From: Nocardiopsis coralli
GTDB lineage: Bacteria; Actinomycetota; Actinomycetes; Streptosporangiales; Streptosporangiaceae
Direction of reading: 5' to 3'
DNA length: 64,000 bases
Assembly (NCBI RefSeq): GCF_014892575.1
Contig: NZ_JADBGI010000004.1
Coordinates: 126,282 to 190,281, forward strand
A model generated the notes under the pieces. It was not told the origin of the DNA. It ran no database searches and saw only the letters and a program-made list of their open reading frames with translations. The position numbers and the translations under genes are program-made. This document shows positions 43,482 to 52,309 of the stretch, in pieces (the first letter of the stretch is position 1; every line of letters starts with the position of its first letter).

Positions 43482-43763
43482 CGCCCTGAGAGCTTTGTCT
43501 CCAATTCTGCGCGTCCCCGGATCCCGTCCGTGCGGGCGGGGGTGGCATCCGTTGGTGAGTGTGCGGTTGCGCCTCGTACAGGGGCAGGTCAGGATTTTCG
43601 CATACGTGACACATCGGCTACCGGCTGTCGCCGCGAACGGAGCGGAAGTTCGCCCCCGTGCCGTTCTTCTGTCCCGTTCACCTTGGCCCCGAATTCCTGC
43701 CGAAGCGCCGGTGGAGAGCTTTTTCTCTTTCGTTTTCTGAGCGGTGGGCGGCCCGGAATGCGA
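43482..43763. other. intergenic DNA upstream of the urease operon
   Basis: 282 bp between the ureA promoter and the terminator of the MerR gene. Moderately lower GC, several TTTTC stretches; no gene or RNA that I can support. Confidence 0.4.
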
Positions 43764-43795
43764 ACTGCCCGGCCCGCGGGCGCGGACCGGGCAGT
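43764..43795. terminator. terminator of the second MerR gene
   Basis: ACTGCCCGG (43764-43772) pairs with CCGGGCAGT (43787-43795), with a GC-rich inner loop, 17 bp past the gene end at 43812. Confidence 0.65.
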
Positions 43796-43811
43796 GGTGG
43801 GATCACCGGGG

Positions 43812-44552
43812 TCAGAGGTTGCGCTCGGCCCAGAGCGCCATCGCGTCGCGCACCCGGCGGGCGCCCTCGACGCCCCCGTAGTTCGCGGCGAAGCGCTCGT
43901 CGGACACGTACATCTCACCGAGCGCCGGGTAGCTCTCGCGGTTCCACTCCGGCCCGGGGAACGCACCGAGCCACGTGTGGTGGTCGGCCACCGCGCCCTG
44001 GAACCCCTCGGAGCCCGGTTCCAGCCCGGCCTCCGCCGCCTGTCGCAGCGCACCGTTGACCTCGGCCGAGCGTGCGGTCAGCTCCTGCCGTTCGGTGTCG
44101 CTCAGCCCGTTCCACCAGTCGTTGCTGTGCTCCCACGCGCGGTCGCCCCAGCGCTCGCGCACCTCGTCCTCGTACCGGGTGTGGTCGAACCCGTCGAACA
44201 TCGTCTCCATCGTCGGTTCCCTTCCGTCGTCCAGCGCGGTCAGCGTGCGCTCGACGGAGTCCGCCTGACGGCCGATCCGGCCCTGCTCCTGCCGCAGCCG
44301 CCGCACGTGTTCCCGGAGGGCCGACCGCACGTCGGTCTGTTCTCCGAGCACGTCGGCGATCGCGGGGAGTCCGAGCCCGAGCTCACGCAGCAGGAGGATG
44401 CGTTGGAGCCGTACGAGGGCGTCGCGGTCGTAGTGCCGAACCCCGCCGGGGCCCACCCGCGAGGGCTTCAGCAACCCGATGCGGTCGTAGTGCCGCAGTG
44501 TGCGGCTGGTCGTGCCCGTGGCGGCCACGACCTCCTGGATCGGCCGGTCCAT
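43812..44552 (-). CDS. MerR-family regulator with TipAS-like effector domain (second copy)
   Basis: 246 residues; ATG 44552 with AAAGGGG 8 nt upstream (a GTG at 44561 precedes). HTH: EVVAATGTTSRTLRHYDRIGLL; coiled helix about 75-110; TipAS domain with RYEDEVRERWGDRAWEHSND and ALGEMYVSDERFAANYGG. Compared with the MerR gene at 30590, the architecture is the same but residues differ widely. Its own promoter carries a classic MerR operator (44582-44612). Stand-alone gene, so autoregulation plus distant targets is likely. Confidence 0.9.
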   Translation of the reverse strand: MDRPIQEVVAATGTTSRTLRHYDRIGLLKPSRVGPGGVRHYDRDALVRLQRILLLRELGLGLPAIADVLGEQTDVRSALREHVRRLRQEQGRIGRQADSVERTLTALDDGREPTMETMFDGFDHTRYEDEVRERWGDRAWEHSNDWWNGLSDTERQELTARSAEVNGALRQAAEAGLEPGSEGFQGAVADHHTWLGAFPGPEWNRESYPALGEMYVSDERFAANYGGVEGARRVRDAMALWAERNL

Positions 44553-44581
44553 GCTGCGCACCCCTTTCCACCTGCACCGAC

Positions 44582-44612
44582 GACGGTAGGGCTTGACGCA
44601 ACGTCAACCGCA
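44582..44612 (-). promoter_or_regulatory. MerR-type promoter with long spacer and dyad
   Basis: Minus strand: -35 TTGCGG (44612-44607), a 19-bp spacer, -10 TACCGT (44587-44582). The dyad TTGACG-TTG-CGTCAA fills the spacer (44606-44592). This is the standard MerR arrangement in which the regulator untwists an over-long spacer. Confidence 0.65.
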
Positions 44613-44650
44613 AGCCCTCAATTCCGGGCGAGGGGGTGTGGCCAGCACAA

Positions 44651-44695
44651 AAGAAAAAGCCGGGCCCGTGTGGTGTCCGGGACCGGCTTTTTCTT
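44651..44695. terminator. intrinsic terminator with T-tract downstream of tRNA-Arg
   Basis: AAGAAAAAGCCGG (44651-44663) and CCGGCTTTTTCTT (44683-44695) form a strong stem with A/T-rich ends; a run of five T makes it one of the few classical terminators here. Confidence 0.85.
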
Positions 44696-44708
44696 CACTG
44701 TCTCAAGG

Positions 44709-44784
44709 TGGCGCACTCGGGAGGACTCGAACCCCCAACCTTCTGATCCGTAGTCAGATGCTCTATCCATTGAGCTACGAGTGC
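44709..44784 (-). tRNA. tRNA-Arg (ACG)
   Basis: 76 nt including an encoded CCA (44711-44709). Acceptor stem GCACTCG/CGAGTGC, D-arm AGCTCAATGGATAGAGC, anticodon stem TCTGA/TCAGA with loop CTACGGA giving anticodon ACG, and the TPsiC arm GGTTCGAGTCC. All four arms pair well. Confidence 0.95.
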
Positions 44785-44981
44785 AGATTCTGTTGTGTTG
44801 TCTCCGGGGCGGGCTCTCGCTCTCCCCGGCGACGTCTTCGACTCTATCAGAGTCTCGGAGTGCTTTCGTGCCGTTTTCCGGTGTGAACCGGGCCATGTGC
44901 ACGAAGGCCGTGACGTGCGCAGAACGCCGTCCGCATCGACGGTACCGCACACCGGGAGGTGCCCGGACCACACGCGGCGCG

Positions 44982-45009
44982 GCCCGGGGCGGAGCGCTCC
45001 GCCCCGGGC
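44982..45009. terminator. terminator after gabT
   Basis: Perfect 28-bp palindrome made of GCCCGGGGCGGAGC and its complement, 7 bp past the gabT stop on the minus strand. Confidence 0.7.
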
Positions 45010-45016
45010 ACGAGGG

Positions 45017-46273
45017 TCAGGAGGAGGTCGCTTCCTCGACGGAGGCGGCCCACAGCTCCAGGGCGCTGTCCACCTGCTCGCCGTTGACGACCAGCGGCGG
45101 GATCATGCGCACCACGTTGCCGTGCGGCGCGCAGGTCAGCAACAGGAGCCCGTTCTTCGCGGCGGCCTGCTGGGCCCGCGCCGCGGTCGCGCCGTCGGGC
45201 GAACCGTCGGCGGTCACGAACTCGCTGGCCTGCATGAGCCCGCGGCCGCGCACGTCGCCGATCTCCGGGTGGACGGAGCCGACCTTCTCCAGGCCCTGGC
45301 GCAGACGTTCGCCCTGGGCGGCGGAGTTGGCGACCAGGTCCTCCTCCTGGATCACGTCCAGGGTGGCCAGCGCCGCGGCGCACGCGACCGCGTTGCCGCC
45401 GTAGGTGCCGCCCTGCGACCCGGGCCAGGCCTTCTCCATGACCGAGGCCGGCGCGGCGATCGCGGAGATGGGGAAGCCGCTGGCCAGGCCCTTGGCGGTG
45501 ATGACGATGTCGGGGGTGATGCCGGAGCGCTCGTGGCCCCAGAAGGTCCCGGTGCGCCCGAAGCCGGTCTGCACCTCATCGGTGACCAGGAGGAACCCGT
45601 GCTGGTCGGCGCGCTCGCGCAGCCCTTGCAGGAACGCGTCCGGGACCGGGACGTAGCCGCCCTCACCCAGCACCGGCTCGATGAAGACCGCGGCGGTGTC
45701 CTTGGGGGAGGTCGTCGTGGCGAGCTGGTAGTCGAGCTCGCGCAGGGCGTGCGCGACCGCGTCCGCCTCGCTCATGCCGAGCCGGTAGGCGTGGGGGAAG
45801 GGGGAGACGACGACGCCGGGCATCAGGGGGCCGAAGCCGGCGCGGATCTTGGTCCCGGAGGTGGTGAGGGCAGCGGCGCCCATGGTGCGCCCGTGGAAGG
45901 ACCCGGTGAACACGATCGCGTTCTGGCGGCCGGTGGCCTGGCGGGCCAGCCGCAGGGCGGCCTCGACGGCCTCGCTGCCGGAGTTGACGTAGAACAGCCG
46001 GTCCAGGCCCTGGGGCAGGACCTCGCCGAGCCGTTCGGTGAGCCGGAGGAGCGGCCTGTGCATCACGGTGGTGTACTGGCCGTGGATGAGTTTCCCGACC
46101 TGTTCCTGGGCGGCAGCGACCACCTTGGGGTGGCAGTGGCCGGTGCTGGTGACGCCGATTCCCGCCGTGAAGTCGAGAAAGCGGCGGCCGTCCTCGTCGT
46201 AGATGTGCACACCCTCGCCTCGCTCAGCGAGGACGGGGGTTGCCTGCTTGAGAACCGGGGAGAGCTCCGCCAT
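45017..46273 (-). CDS. gabT: 4-aminobutyrate aminotransferase (class III)
   Basis: 418 residues, ATG 46273. FTAGIGVTSTGHCHP, YVNSGSEAVEAALRLAR (PLP phosphate site), GSFHGRTMGA, VTDEVQTGFGRTG (Asp pairing with PLP nitrogen) and ITAKGLASGFP with the PLP lysine. Transfers an amino group from GABA or a similar omega-amino acid to 2-oxoglutarate. Divergent from gabD across 158 bp that contain a GntR-type palindrome 36 bp before this start. Confidence 0.93.
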   Translation of the reverse strand: MAELSPVLKQATPVLAERGEGVHIYDEDGRRFLDFTAGIGVTSTGHCHPKVVAAAQEQVGKLIHGQYTTVMHRPLLRLTERLGEVLPQGLDRLFYVNSGSEAVEAALRLARQATGRQNAIVFTGSFHGRTMGAAALTTSGTKIRAGFGPLMPGVVVSPFPHAYRLGMSEADAVAHALRELDYQLATTTSPKDTAAVFIEPVLGEGGYVPVPDAFLQGLRERADQHGFLLVTDEVQTGFGRTGTFWGHERSGITPDIVITAKGLASGFPISAIAAPASVMEKAWPGSQGGTYGGNAVACAAALATLDVIQEEDLVANSAAQGERLRQGLEKVGSVHPEIGDVRGRGLMQASEFVTADGSPDGATAARAQQAAAKNGLLLLTCAPHGNVVRMIPPLVVNGEQVDSALELWAASVEEATSS

Positions 46274-46308
46274 CGGTGGCCTCGATTCCGTGTTCGGGTT
46301 TCCGTAGG

Positions 46309-46322
46309 ATTGTTGACAATCG
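46309..46322. promoter_or_regulatory. GntR-type operator, copy 1 (gabT/gabD)
   Basis: GATTGTTGACAATC, 6-bp perfect arms around TG. It fits the FadR/FCD-subfamily consensus TnGTnnACnA. Same half-sites as the copies at 53763 and 53885. Located between the divergent gabT and gabD genes. Confidence 0.7.
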
Positions 46323-46431
46323 ACGCTGCTATGGAAGCATCCCAGCCGCGGCGGTGTCCAGTGGGCTCACGTCGGGCAGTTCTGACCACAGGCCGGCTCG
46401 CCGGCCGGCCCCCTCGACCGGAAGTAGGAAC

Positions 46432-47895
46432 ATGTCTGATCTGGAAGAACGAGTCGTCGCACAGGTGGAGAAGAAGCTCTTCATCGGTGGCAAGTGGCAT
46501 GAAGCGGCCGCGGGCGGGACCTTCGAGGTCGAGGACCCTTCGACGCGTTCCGTGCTCTGCGAGGTCGCCGACGCGACCGACGTCGACGGGCTCGCCGCCC
46601 TCGCCGCCGCACACAACGCCCAGGCCTCCTGGGCGCGTACGGCCCCGCGCGAGCGCGGCGAGATCCTGCGCCGGGGGTACGAGCTGCTCATGGAGCGCCA
46701 GGAGGAGCTGGCGACCCTCATGACCCTGGAGATGGGCAAGCCCCTGGGCGAGGCCAAGGGCGAGATCGCCTACGCCGCGGAGTTCTTCCGCTGGTTCTCG
46801 GAGGAGGCGGTCCGTATCGAGGGCGGGTTCGCCACCGCCCCCAACGGCCAGGCGCGGTTCCTCATCATGCGCCAGCCGGTGGGCCCCTCGATGCTCATCA
46901 CCCCGTGGAACTTCCCCATGGCCATGGGCACCCGCAAGATCGGCCCCGCGATCGCGGCCGGGTGCACGATGATCCTCAAGCCCGCCCAGCAGACGCCCCT
47001 GTGCGCCCTCGCCCTCGCCGGCATCCTCAAGGAGGCCGGCCTGCCCGAGGGTGTGCTGAGCGTGCTGCCCACGACCGACGCCGGCGGGCTCACCGAACCG
47101 CTGCTGCGCGACGGCCGCATCCGCAAGGTCTCCTTCACCGGCTCGACCGGGGTGGGGCGCAAGCTCATCGAGCAGAGCGCCGAGAAGGTCCTGCGCACGT
47201 CCCTGGAACTGGGTGGCAACGCCCCGTTCCTGGTCTTCGACGACGCCGACCTCGACGCCGCCGTCGACGGGGCGATGCAGGCCAAGATGCGCAACATCGG
47301 CGAGGCCTGCACCGCAGCGAACCGCATCTACGCCCAGTCCGGGGTGGCCGAGGAGTTCGCCGAGCGCCTCAGCCGGCGGATGGGCGAGCTGCGGGTCGGC
47401 CGCGGCCTGGACGACGGTGTCGACGTCGGACCGCTCATCGACGAGAAGGCCCGCGACAAGGTCCAGCACCTGGTCGACGACGCCGTGGGCCGGGGTGCGC
47501 AGGTGCTCGTCGGCGGCAGCCGCGGTGAGGGCGCCGGGCACTTCTACAACCCGACGGTGCTCTCGGGTGTGCCCCACGACGCGGAGATGGCCGACACCGA
47601 GATCTTCGGGCCCGTCGCCCCGGTGTCCTCCTTCGAGACCGAGGAGGAGGCCATCACCATCGCCAACGACACCGAGTACGGGCTGGTCAGCTACGTCTAC
47701 ACCACCGACCTCAACCGCGCGTTCCGGGTGAGCGAGGCGCTGGAAGCCGGAATGGTCGGCCTCAACCAGGGCGTGGTCTCCAACCCGGCGGCCCCCTTCG
47801 GCGGCATCAAGCAGTCCGGCCTGGGCCGCGAGGGCGGAGACGTCGGCATCGACGAGTTCCTCGAGTACAAGTACGTGGGGATCGGCGGGATCTGA
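46432..47895 (+). CDS. gabD: NAD(P)-dependent succinate-semialdehyde dehydrogenase
   Basis: 487 residues from ATG 46432; the longer open frame to 46276 would contain the operator and is rejected. TPWNFPMAMGTRKIGPA (oxyanion Asn), FTGSTGVGRKL, LELGGNAPF (catalytic Glu) and GEACTAANR with nucleophile Cys293; most relatives have GQxCTAxNR. Converts succinate semialdehyde to succinate, completing GABA breakdown with gabT. Confidence 0.92.
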   Translation: MSDLEERVVAQVEKKLFIGGKWHEAAAGGTFEVEDPSTRSVLCEVADATDVDGLAALAAAHNAQASWARTAPRERGEILRRGYELLMERQEELATLMTLEMGKPLGEAKGEIAYAAEFFRWFSEEAVRIEGGFATAPNGQARFLIMRQPVGPSMLITPWNFPMAMGTRKIGPAIAAGCTMILKPAQQTPLCALALAGILKEAGLPEGVLSVLPTTDAGGLTEPLLRDGRIRKVSFTGSTGVGRKLIEQSAEKVLRTSLELGGNAPFLVFDDADLDAAVDGAMQAKMRNIGEACTAANRIYAQSGVAEEFAERLSRRMGELRVGRGLDDGVDVGPLIDEKARDKVQHLVDDAVGRGAQVLVGGSRGEGAGHFYNPTVLSGVPHDAEMADTEIFGPVAPVSSFETEEEAITIANDTEYGLVSYVYTTDLNRAFRVSEALEAGMVGLNQGVVSNPAAPFGGIKQSGLGREGGDVGIDEFLEYKYVGIGGI

Positions 47896-47915
47896 TCCCC
47901 ACCCCACACACAGGG

Positions 47916-47975
47916 AACGGCCCCGGAGGGCTGCCGCGCCGCGTTCTGCGGCGGCAGGTGCCCTCCGGGGCCGTT
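47916..47975. terminator. terminator after gabD
   Basis: Outer 15-bp stem (47916-47930 with 47961-47975, arm AACGGCCCCGGAGGG) and an inner CTGCCGC/GCGGCAG stem, 20 bp after the stop. Confidence 0.8.
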
Positions 47976-48145
47976 GGGGTTCCGAGGCCGGCGCGGCCCC
48001 GGCCGAACCGGTTCCACCCGAGTGCGCCGTGGAGTCCCCACTGCCCTCGGCGCATGATCGGCCGGGGGTGCCGACCGCGGCCGGCCCCGGTGTGCGCCCC
48101 GGCCACCTCCGGTCCGGGGCGCACGTCCTTGGAAGGACCGGTGGA

Positions 48146-49207
48146 TCAGAGCAGGCCGTCGACCAGCTCGGTGTCCACGGCGTCGGTGTCGACCGCGCCG
48201 GTCAGGTCCTCGGTCACGTCGCCGGTGACGTCCTCGGTCACGTCACCGGTGACGTCGTCGAGCTCGGTGCCGACGGCGTCGGTGGGCAGGCCCTCCACGT
48301 CGGTGACCTCGTCGACGGTGTCCTCGACGCCGTCCACGGCCGGGACCTCGGGCAGCGCGTCGGCGCCGACCTCGTCGGTCTGCGGCAGCTCCTCGGTCAC
48401 GTCACCGGTGGCGGGCAGGTTCTCGGTGGCGCCGCCGTCGACGACGTCGCCGGTCTCCACGCCGTCGACCGGGAGGTCGGTGTCGACGGGCAGGTCGGCG
48501 ACCTCGAGGACCTCCAGGTCGGTGGGAACGCCGCCGGCCAGGTCGTCGGCGGAGCCCAGCGCGAGCTGCTCGATGCCGGACACGTCGGCGCCGACACCGG
48601 ACAGGGCACCGTCGGCGACCGCGCCCACCTCGTCGGCGAGGGCGTCCACGTCGCTCTGGGCGTCGGCGGCGATGAACAGCACCGGGACGGTGGTGTGCTC
48701 GACCGTCTGCACGATCTCGTCGGGGTCGACGTTCTCGGCGGCGTAGAAGCGGGCCGGGAGCGTGGCGGCCTCGGCGGCGGAGGTGTAGGAGTCGACGTCG
48801 ACCTGCGGAACCGCCCCGTCGAGAGCGGGGACCTGCGGGGCGGCGGTGTCCAGGCCGTCGATGTCGCCGAGGGCCACACCCTCGACGCCCTCCAGCTCGG
48901 CGATCTCGGCGAGCGAGGCCAGCTCGGGGATCTGGGCGACGTCGGCCTCGCTGAGCAGGCCGTCCAGCTCGTTGGTCACGGTGCGCTCGACGGAGGGCAC
49001 ACCCGGCGCGGTGACGTCCTCGGTGCCGGGCAGCTCGGTGGCCGGGAGGGTTTCGGCGCCGGGAACCTGGCCGGCGGCGCCGTCGATCGCGCCCGTGGCG
49101 TCGGGGAGGGGCTCCGCCGTCGCGAACCCGCTGCCGAGGGCGACGAACCCGGCGGTGCCGGCGGCGAGCAGCAGGGTGCGGGCGGAGGTACGGGCGTTGT
49201 TGAACAT
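48146..49207 (-). CDS. secreted acidic protein B1
   Basis: 353 residues, unknown family. Signal peptide ARTLLLAAGTAGFVALGSGF with cleavage near residue 30 (ATAE). The mature protein is strongly acidic (Asp/Glu/Val/Thr-rich), has no Cys and no membrane anchor. Near the C-terminus the unit TGDVTED repeats three times, seen as 24-bp DNA repeats around 48195-48255. LPAT and LPATG occur internally but not as a sorting signal. GGAAGGA lies before ATG 49207. Its signal peptide is nearly the same as that of B2 at 60508, and each B gene follows an A gene, so the pairs are duplicates. Confidence 0.8.
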   Translation of the reverse strand: MFNNARTSARTLLLAAGTAGFVALGSGFATAEPLPDATGAIDGAAGQVPGAETLPATELPGTEDVTAPGVPSVERTVTNELDGLLSEADVAQIPELASLAEIAELEGVEGVALGDIDGLDTAAPQVPALDGAVPQVDVDSYTSAAEAATLPARFYAAENVDPDEIVQTVEHTTVPVLFIAADAQSDVDALADEVGAVADGALSGVGADVSGIEQLALGSADDLAGGVPTDLEVLEVADLPVDTDLPVDGVETGDVVDGGATENLPATGDVTEELPQTDEVGADALPEVPAVDGVEDTVDEVTDVEGLPTDAVGTELDDVTGDVTEDVTGDVTEDLTGAVDTDAVDTELVDGLL

Positions 49208-49520
49208 GTGGATCCTTCCGGATACCGGTGGCTCTTCTTCGGGGCCGGGCGACGTGACCGTGCACGTGGACGGATGCGAGCGGCACGGGCACGTCGACCG
49301 GGGTTTCAGTCCTCGGCCCAGTGGGCTTTGCGACTGACCTGAACTCCGCCGGCGGGGAAGGTGGTTCTCCTCGGTGCGGGGCTCACGTCAACCCCCAGAG
49401 CGTCCGGTCGTTCACGCACCGTGGCGGTGCGGGCCGGGGCTGGGAAGGGGCCGCTGTGGGCGAGGGCGCTCTACGGCGCGGGGAGGAGCGCTGATCAGCA
49501 GCGCTCGGTGAGGAGAACCG
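49208..49520. other. intergenic region between A1 and B1
   Basis: 313 bp with the B1 ribosome site at its left edge. No gene; no convincing promoter or hairpin found. Confidence 0.4.
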
Positions 49521-50435
49521 TCAGTCGGGGGCGACGGTGGGCTCGCCGGCGTCGGCGGCGGGAACCGCGCGCAGGACGTCCAGGGCGGCCTGTTCGGGGC
49601 CGGGGGCGGGGACCGGTGCGCCCGTGGAGGGCAGGAAACCGGCGACCGCGCCGGCCGGGGCGCCGCCGTTCGCGGAGGCGGTGCCGGTGGCGGTGGCGGT
49701 GGGGTGGTGGGACCCGGCGTCGGGGGAGACCTGGCCCTGTTCGGTGCCGTCGTCGGCGGTGGCCTGGTACGAGCGGTCGTCGCGCTCGGTCAGGGTCTGC
49801 GCCGGGCTCGGGGCCTGCCGGTCGGCCGTGTCCGCGGTGTTCTCGTCCGCGGTGCGGTTCTCGGCGCCGGTGTGCTCGCGCTCGGGCGCGGGCTCCGTGT
49901 CGCCGGTTCCGGTCTCGGGTGCCGGTTCGGTGGCGGGAACGGTGTCCTCGACCCGCTGGTCGACCTCGTCTGTGACGCCGTCGACGGTCTCGTGCACCTG
50001 GCCGACCACGTCGACGCCGGGCGTCTCGGGGACGGTCTCGTCCAGGGATCCGGTGACCTCGTCGACCGTTCCGGTGGCCTCGTGGGCGGTGTCGGTGACC
50101 GTGTCGCCGAGCTCGTCCACCGGCTCGTCCGGAACCTCCGGGGCCTCGGGTGTCTCCGGGATCTCGGGAACCCCGGTGCCCTCAGGGGCCTCGGCGGGCT
50201 CCGGAACCTCGGCCTCGACGGCCCCGTCCACCTGCTCCTGGACCTCCTCGACACCGCCGGTGAGGTCGAGCTCCCCGGCCTGCGCGGAGGCGGTGCCCAG
50301 GACCCACGAGGTGGTCAGGGCGCCGGCCAGCAGGCCGAGCAGGACCAGGGTGCGCCGCAGGGCGTCCGGAACCCCGTCCGACAGCACGGCAGCACGTGCG
50401 CCGGGGGCGCTGACGTGACCGCAGGCTGTGAACAC
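49521..50435 (-). CDS. secreted acidic protein A1
   Basis: 304 residues from GTG 50435 (GGAAGGA about 10 nt upstream); a GTG at 50453 is less likely because the homologous A2 protein begins at the equivalent position. Positively charged N-region, hydrophobic segment RTLVLLGLLAGALTTSWVL, cleavage near ASAQAG. The mature part is rich in Glu/Pro/Thr/Asp with many EVP, PET and DEV units. It closes with AVAGFLPSTGAPVPAPG and VLRAVPAAD, matching A2 (AVAGYLSALGAPAPAPG, VLRSVPAAP). No anchor. Function unknown. Confidence 0.8.
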   Translation of the reverse strand: MFTACGHVSAPGARAAVLSDGVPDALRRTLVLLGLLAGALTTSWVLGTASAQAGELDLTGGVEEVQEQVDGAVEAEVPEPAEAPEGTGVPEIPETPEAPEVPDEPVDELGDTVTDTAHEATGTVDEVTGSLDETVPETPGVDVVGQVHETVDGVTDEVDQRVEDTVPATEPAPETGTGDTEPAPEREHTGAENRTADENTADTADRQAPSPAQTLTERDDRSYQATADDGTEQGQVSPDAGSHHPTATATGTASANGGAPAGAVAGFLPSTGAPVPAPGPEQAALDVLRAVPAADAGEPTVAPD

Positions 50436-50694
50436 GGAGAGGGGTCCTTCCACCGGGGAAGCGGGGGCGGTGTGCCGGAAGGGGGATGGTGGACCCGGGC
50501 ACAGAAGGGGGCTGCGCCCGGTTAGGACTGGGCCGAAAAGCGCGCCCTGCCTTGTCCGAAACCGAAGCTAACACGACATACCCGTGCGCATGCAACACAT
50601 ACGACCGAATTCCTCGCAGTGTGTGACGGGCCCACACACGCCGGGCCGCACGGGTGTGGACCCTGAGGGGCGTCCGCCCCGGTCGGCCCCGGAC

Positions 50695-51369
50695 TCAGTC
50701 CTCGCCGGGCCGACCTGCGTTGATGCGTTCCACGGTGTCGGTCATGTGTTCCTCGATGAGCTCCAGGAGCCGGTCCTCGGCCCCGTCCGCGATCGCGTCG
50801 AGGATGCGGCGGTGCTCCTGCAACAGCTCGTCCGGTTCCGGATAGACGTCCTGCATCACCGTCAGGCACATGCGGGTCTCGACCAGGAGCGTCTGGGTCA
50901 TGCGCTCCAGCCGGCTGTTGCCCGAGCAGCTCACCAGGGTCTGGTGGAAGGCCTGGTCGGCGTCGCTCATCAGGTCGCGGTCACCGCTGCGCGCGGCCTC
51001 CTCAAGGCGCTCCAGCGCGGGCGTCAACCGGGCCACGGCCTCGCCCCGGTTGCCGCGCATGATGACCTCGCACGCGGTGCGTTCCACGGCGAGGCGGGCG
51101 ATGTAGATGTCGCGCACGTCCTCGGAGGCCAGCTCGCGGACGAACAGGCCCCGGTGGCGCTCGCTGCGCAGAAGCCCCTCCTGCACGAGCCGCTGCATCG
51201 CCTCGCGCAGCGGCCCGCGGCTCACCCCCAGCCGTCCGGCCAGGTCCGCCTCGCCCAACTGGTCGCCGGGGGAGAGGGAGCCGTACATGATCGCCGACCT
51301 GAGCTGGTCGGCGATGAGCTCGGCGGTGGAGCGACGGGGCACGGGTCTGAGTTGTCCTGAGGCGGACAT
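50695..51369 (-). CDS. GntR-family regulator, FCD subgroup
   Basis: 224 residues. GntR winged helix residues about 12-75: IADQLRSAIMYGSLSPGDQL and DLAGRLGVSRGPLREAMQRL with the recognition helix. The FCD ligand domain spans residues 85-215: an Asp/His metal site is seen in DADQAFHQTL and HRRILDAI and later EEHMTD. Ligands of this class are often carboxylic acids. The three palindromes at 46309, 53763 and 53885 fit its family consensus, and it is the only GntR gene in the window. Confidence 0.92.
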   Translation of the reverse strand: MSASGQLRPVPRRSTAELIADQLRSAIMYGSLSPGDQLGEADLAGRLGVSRGPLREAMQRLVQEGLLRSERHRGLFVRELASEDVRDIYIARLAVERTACEVIMRGNRGEAVARLTPALERLEEAARSGDRDLMSDADQAFHQTLVSCSGNSRLERMTQTLLVETRMCLTVMQDVYPEPDELLQEHRRILDAIADGAEDRLLELIEEHMTDTVERINAGRPGED

Positions 51370-51477
51370 GGGCCGGTTTCCTTCCTGGAGACGGCGGTCG
51401 GACTCGGCGTGGGGTCGAGATTAAGGCATGGTGTGCTCCTCTTCGTTCGCACGTGGGACGGATCGTCCCCCGCCGGT

Positions 51478-51516
51478 GCCGGGTGCGGGCACGACCCCGT
51501 CCCGCCCGCACCCGGC
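51478..51516. terminator. terminator after the 51532 gene
   Basis: GCCGGGTGCGGGC (51478-51490) pairs perfectly with 51504-51516 around a 13-nt loop, just past the end of the racemase-superfamily gene and before the GntR gene, separating the two transcripts at least partly. Confidence 0.65.
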
Positions 51517-51531
51517 GTCACTGCGCGCGCG

Positions 51532-52281
51532 TCAGTGCACGTGAAGGGCGGTGTCGACCAGATCGGTCCCGGAACGGAACAGCGTCCCGGGCCCCTTCTC
51601 CACACGTGCGGCGCCGGCCAGCCGCAGGCCCTCCCACACGCTCACCTGGTTGGCGGTGAGCACGGGCTTGCCCAGGAGCGCCTCCAACGGTTCGACCAGG
51701 GCGGCGCTGTGCAGCGCGGTGTCGGGGACCAGCACCGCGGTCGCCGCCGAGTGGTCGTTGCTCACGACGAAGTCGACGACCCCGTCGGGCTCGAGCACAC
51801 CCACTTCCGCCGCGGTGGGCACCCCGTGGCTCGCGAGCGACACCACGTTCACCCCGGCAGCGCTCAGGAACTCCACGAACTTCGCGGAGACGTCGTCGGG
51901 GTAGGTCGCGGCGATCGCCACGTCGTGCACCCGCAGCTGGCGCAGGGCGTGCACGAACGCGAACGAGGTACTGGAAGCCGGTGCTCTCGCGTGCGCGCGC
52001 ACCCCCGCGACCTGGTCGCGGGCGCCGTCCCAGCCGAAGACGAAACTGCCGCTGGTGCACGCCCACACGGCCGCGTCCACACCCATCTCTGCGAGGCGGT
52101 CGGCGCCCTCGGCGAGCACGTCGGGGCCGCCGACGTCCAGGAGGGCGTCGACCCGGTGGGCGTCCTCCCGCATGAGGGTGTGCACCACCGGGAGCTCGAC
52201 ACCGCCGCCGATCATCTCGGCGAAGGCCTGGTAGTCGTCCTGGGCGCTGTGGCCCGGATAGAGGAATCCGACGCGGGTCAC
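51532..52281 (-). CDS. Asp/Glu racemase superfamily protein, maleate isomerase/AMDase-like, one catalytic Cys only
   Basis: 249 residues, GTG 52281. The first catalytic motif is intact: AVWACTSGSF with Cys75 (Cys76 in maleate isomerase). The segment that should carry the second Cys reads VLVPDTAL, with Asp187 where the neighbouring paralogue has Cys. GKPVLTANQVSVWEGLRLAG matches the end of the family. Enzymes of this kind isomerise maleate, racemise amino acids, or (with a single Cys) decarboxylate arylmalonates. The one-Cys state is unlike true racemases or isomerases, so decarboxylase-like or binding functions must be considered. Confidence 0.82.
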   Translation of the reverse strand: MTRVGFLYPGHSAQDDYQAFAEMIGGGVELPVVHTLMREDAHRVDALLDVGGPDVLAEGADRLAEMGVDAAVWACTSGSFVFGWDGARDQVAGVRAHARAPASSTSFAFVHALRQLRVHDVAIAATYPDDVSAKFVEFLSAAGVNVVSLASHGVPTAAEVGVLEPDGVVDFVVSNDHSAATAVLVPDTALHSAALVEPLEALLGKPVLTANQVSVWEGLRLAGAARVEKGPGTLFRSGTDLVDTALHVH

Positions 52282-52309
52282 TGGTTCTCCATTCGTCTCG
52301 GGGAGCGGG

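Noticed and set aside
44709-44784. tRNA-Arg as an integration (att) site
   Set aside because: No integrase or excisionase gene nearby and no second copy of the tRNA 3' end seen in the window.
48146-50435. Sortase anchoring of A1 and B1 (LPSTG and LPATG motifs)
   Set aside because: The motifs are followed by hydrophilic sequence, not by a hydrophobic helix and basic tail at the C-terminus.
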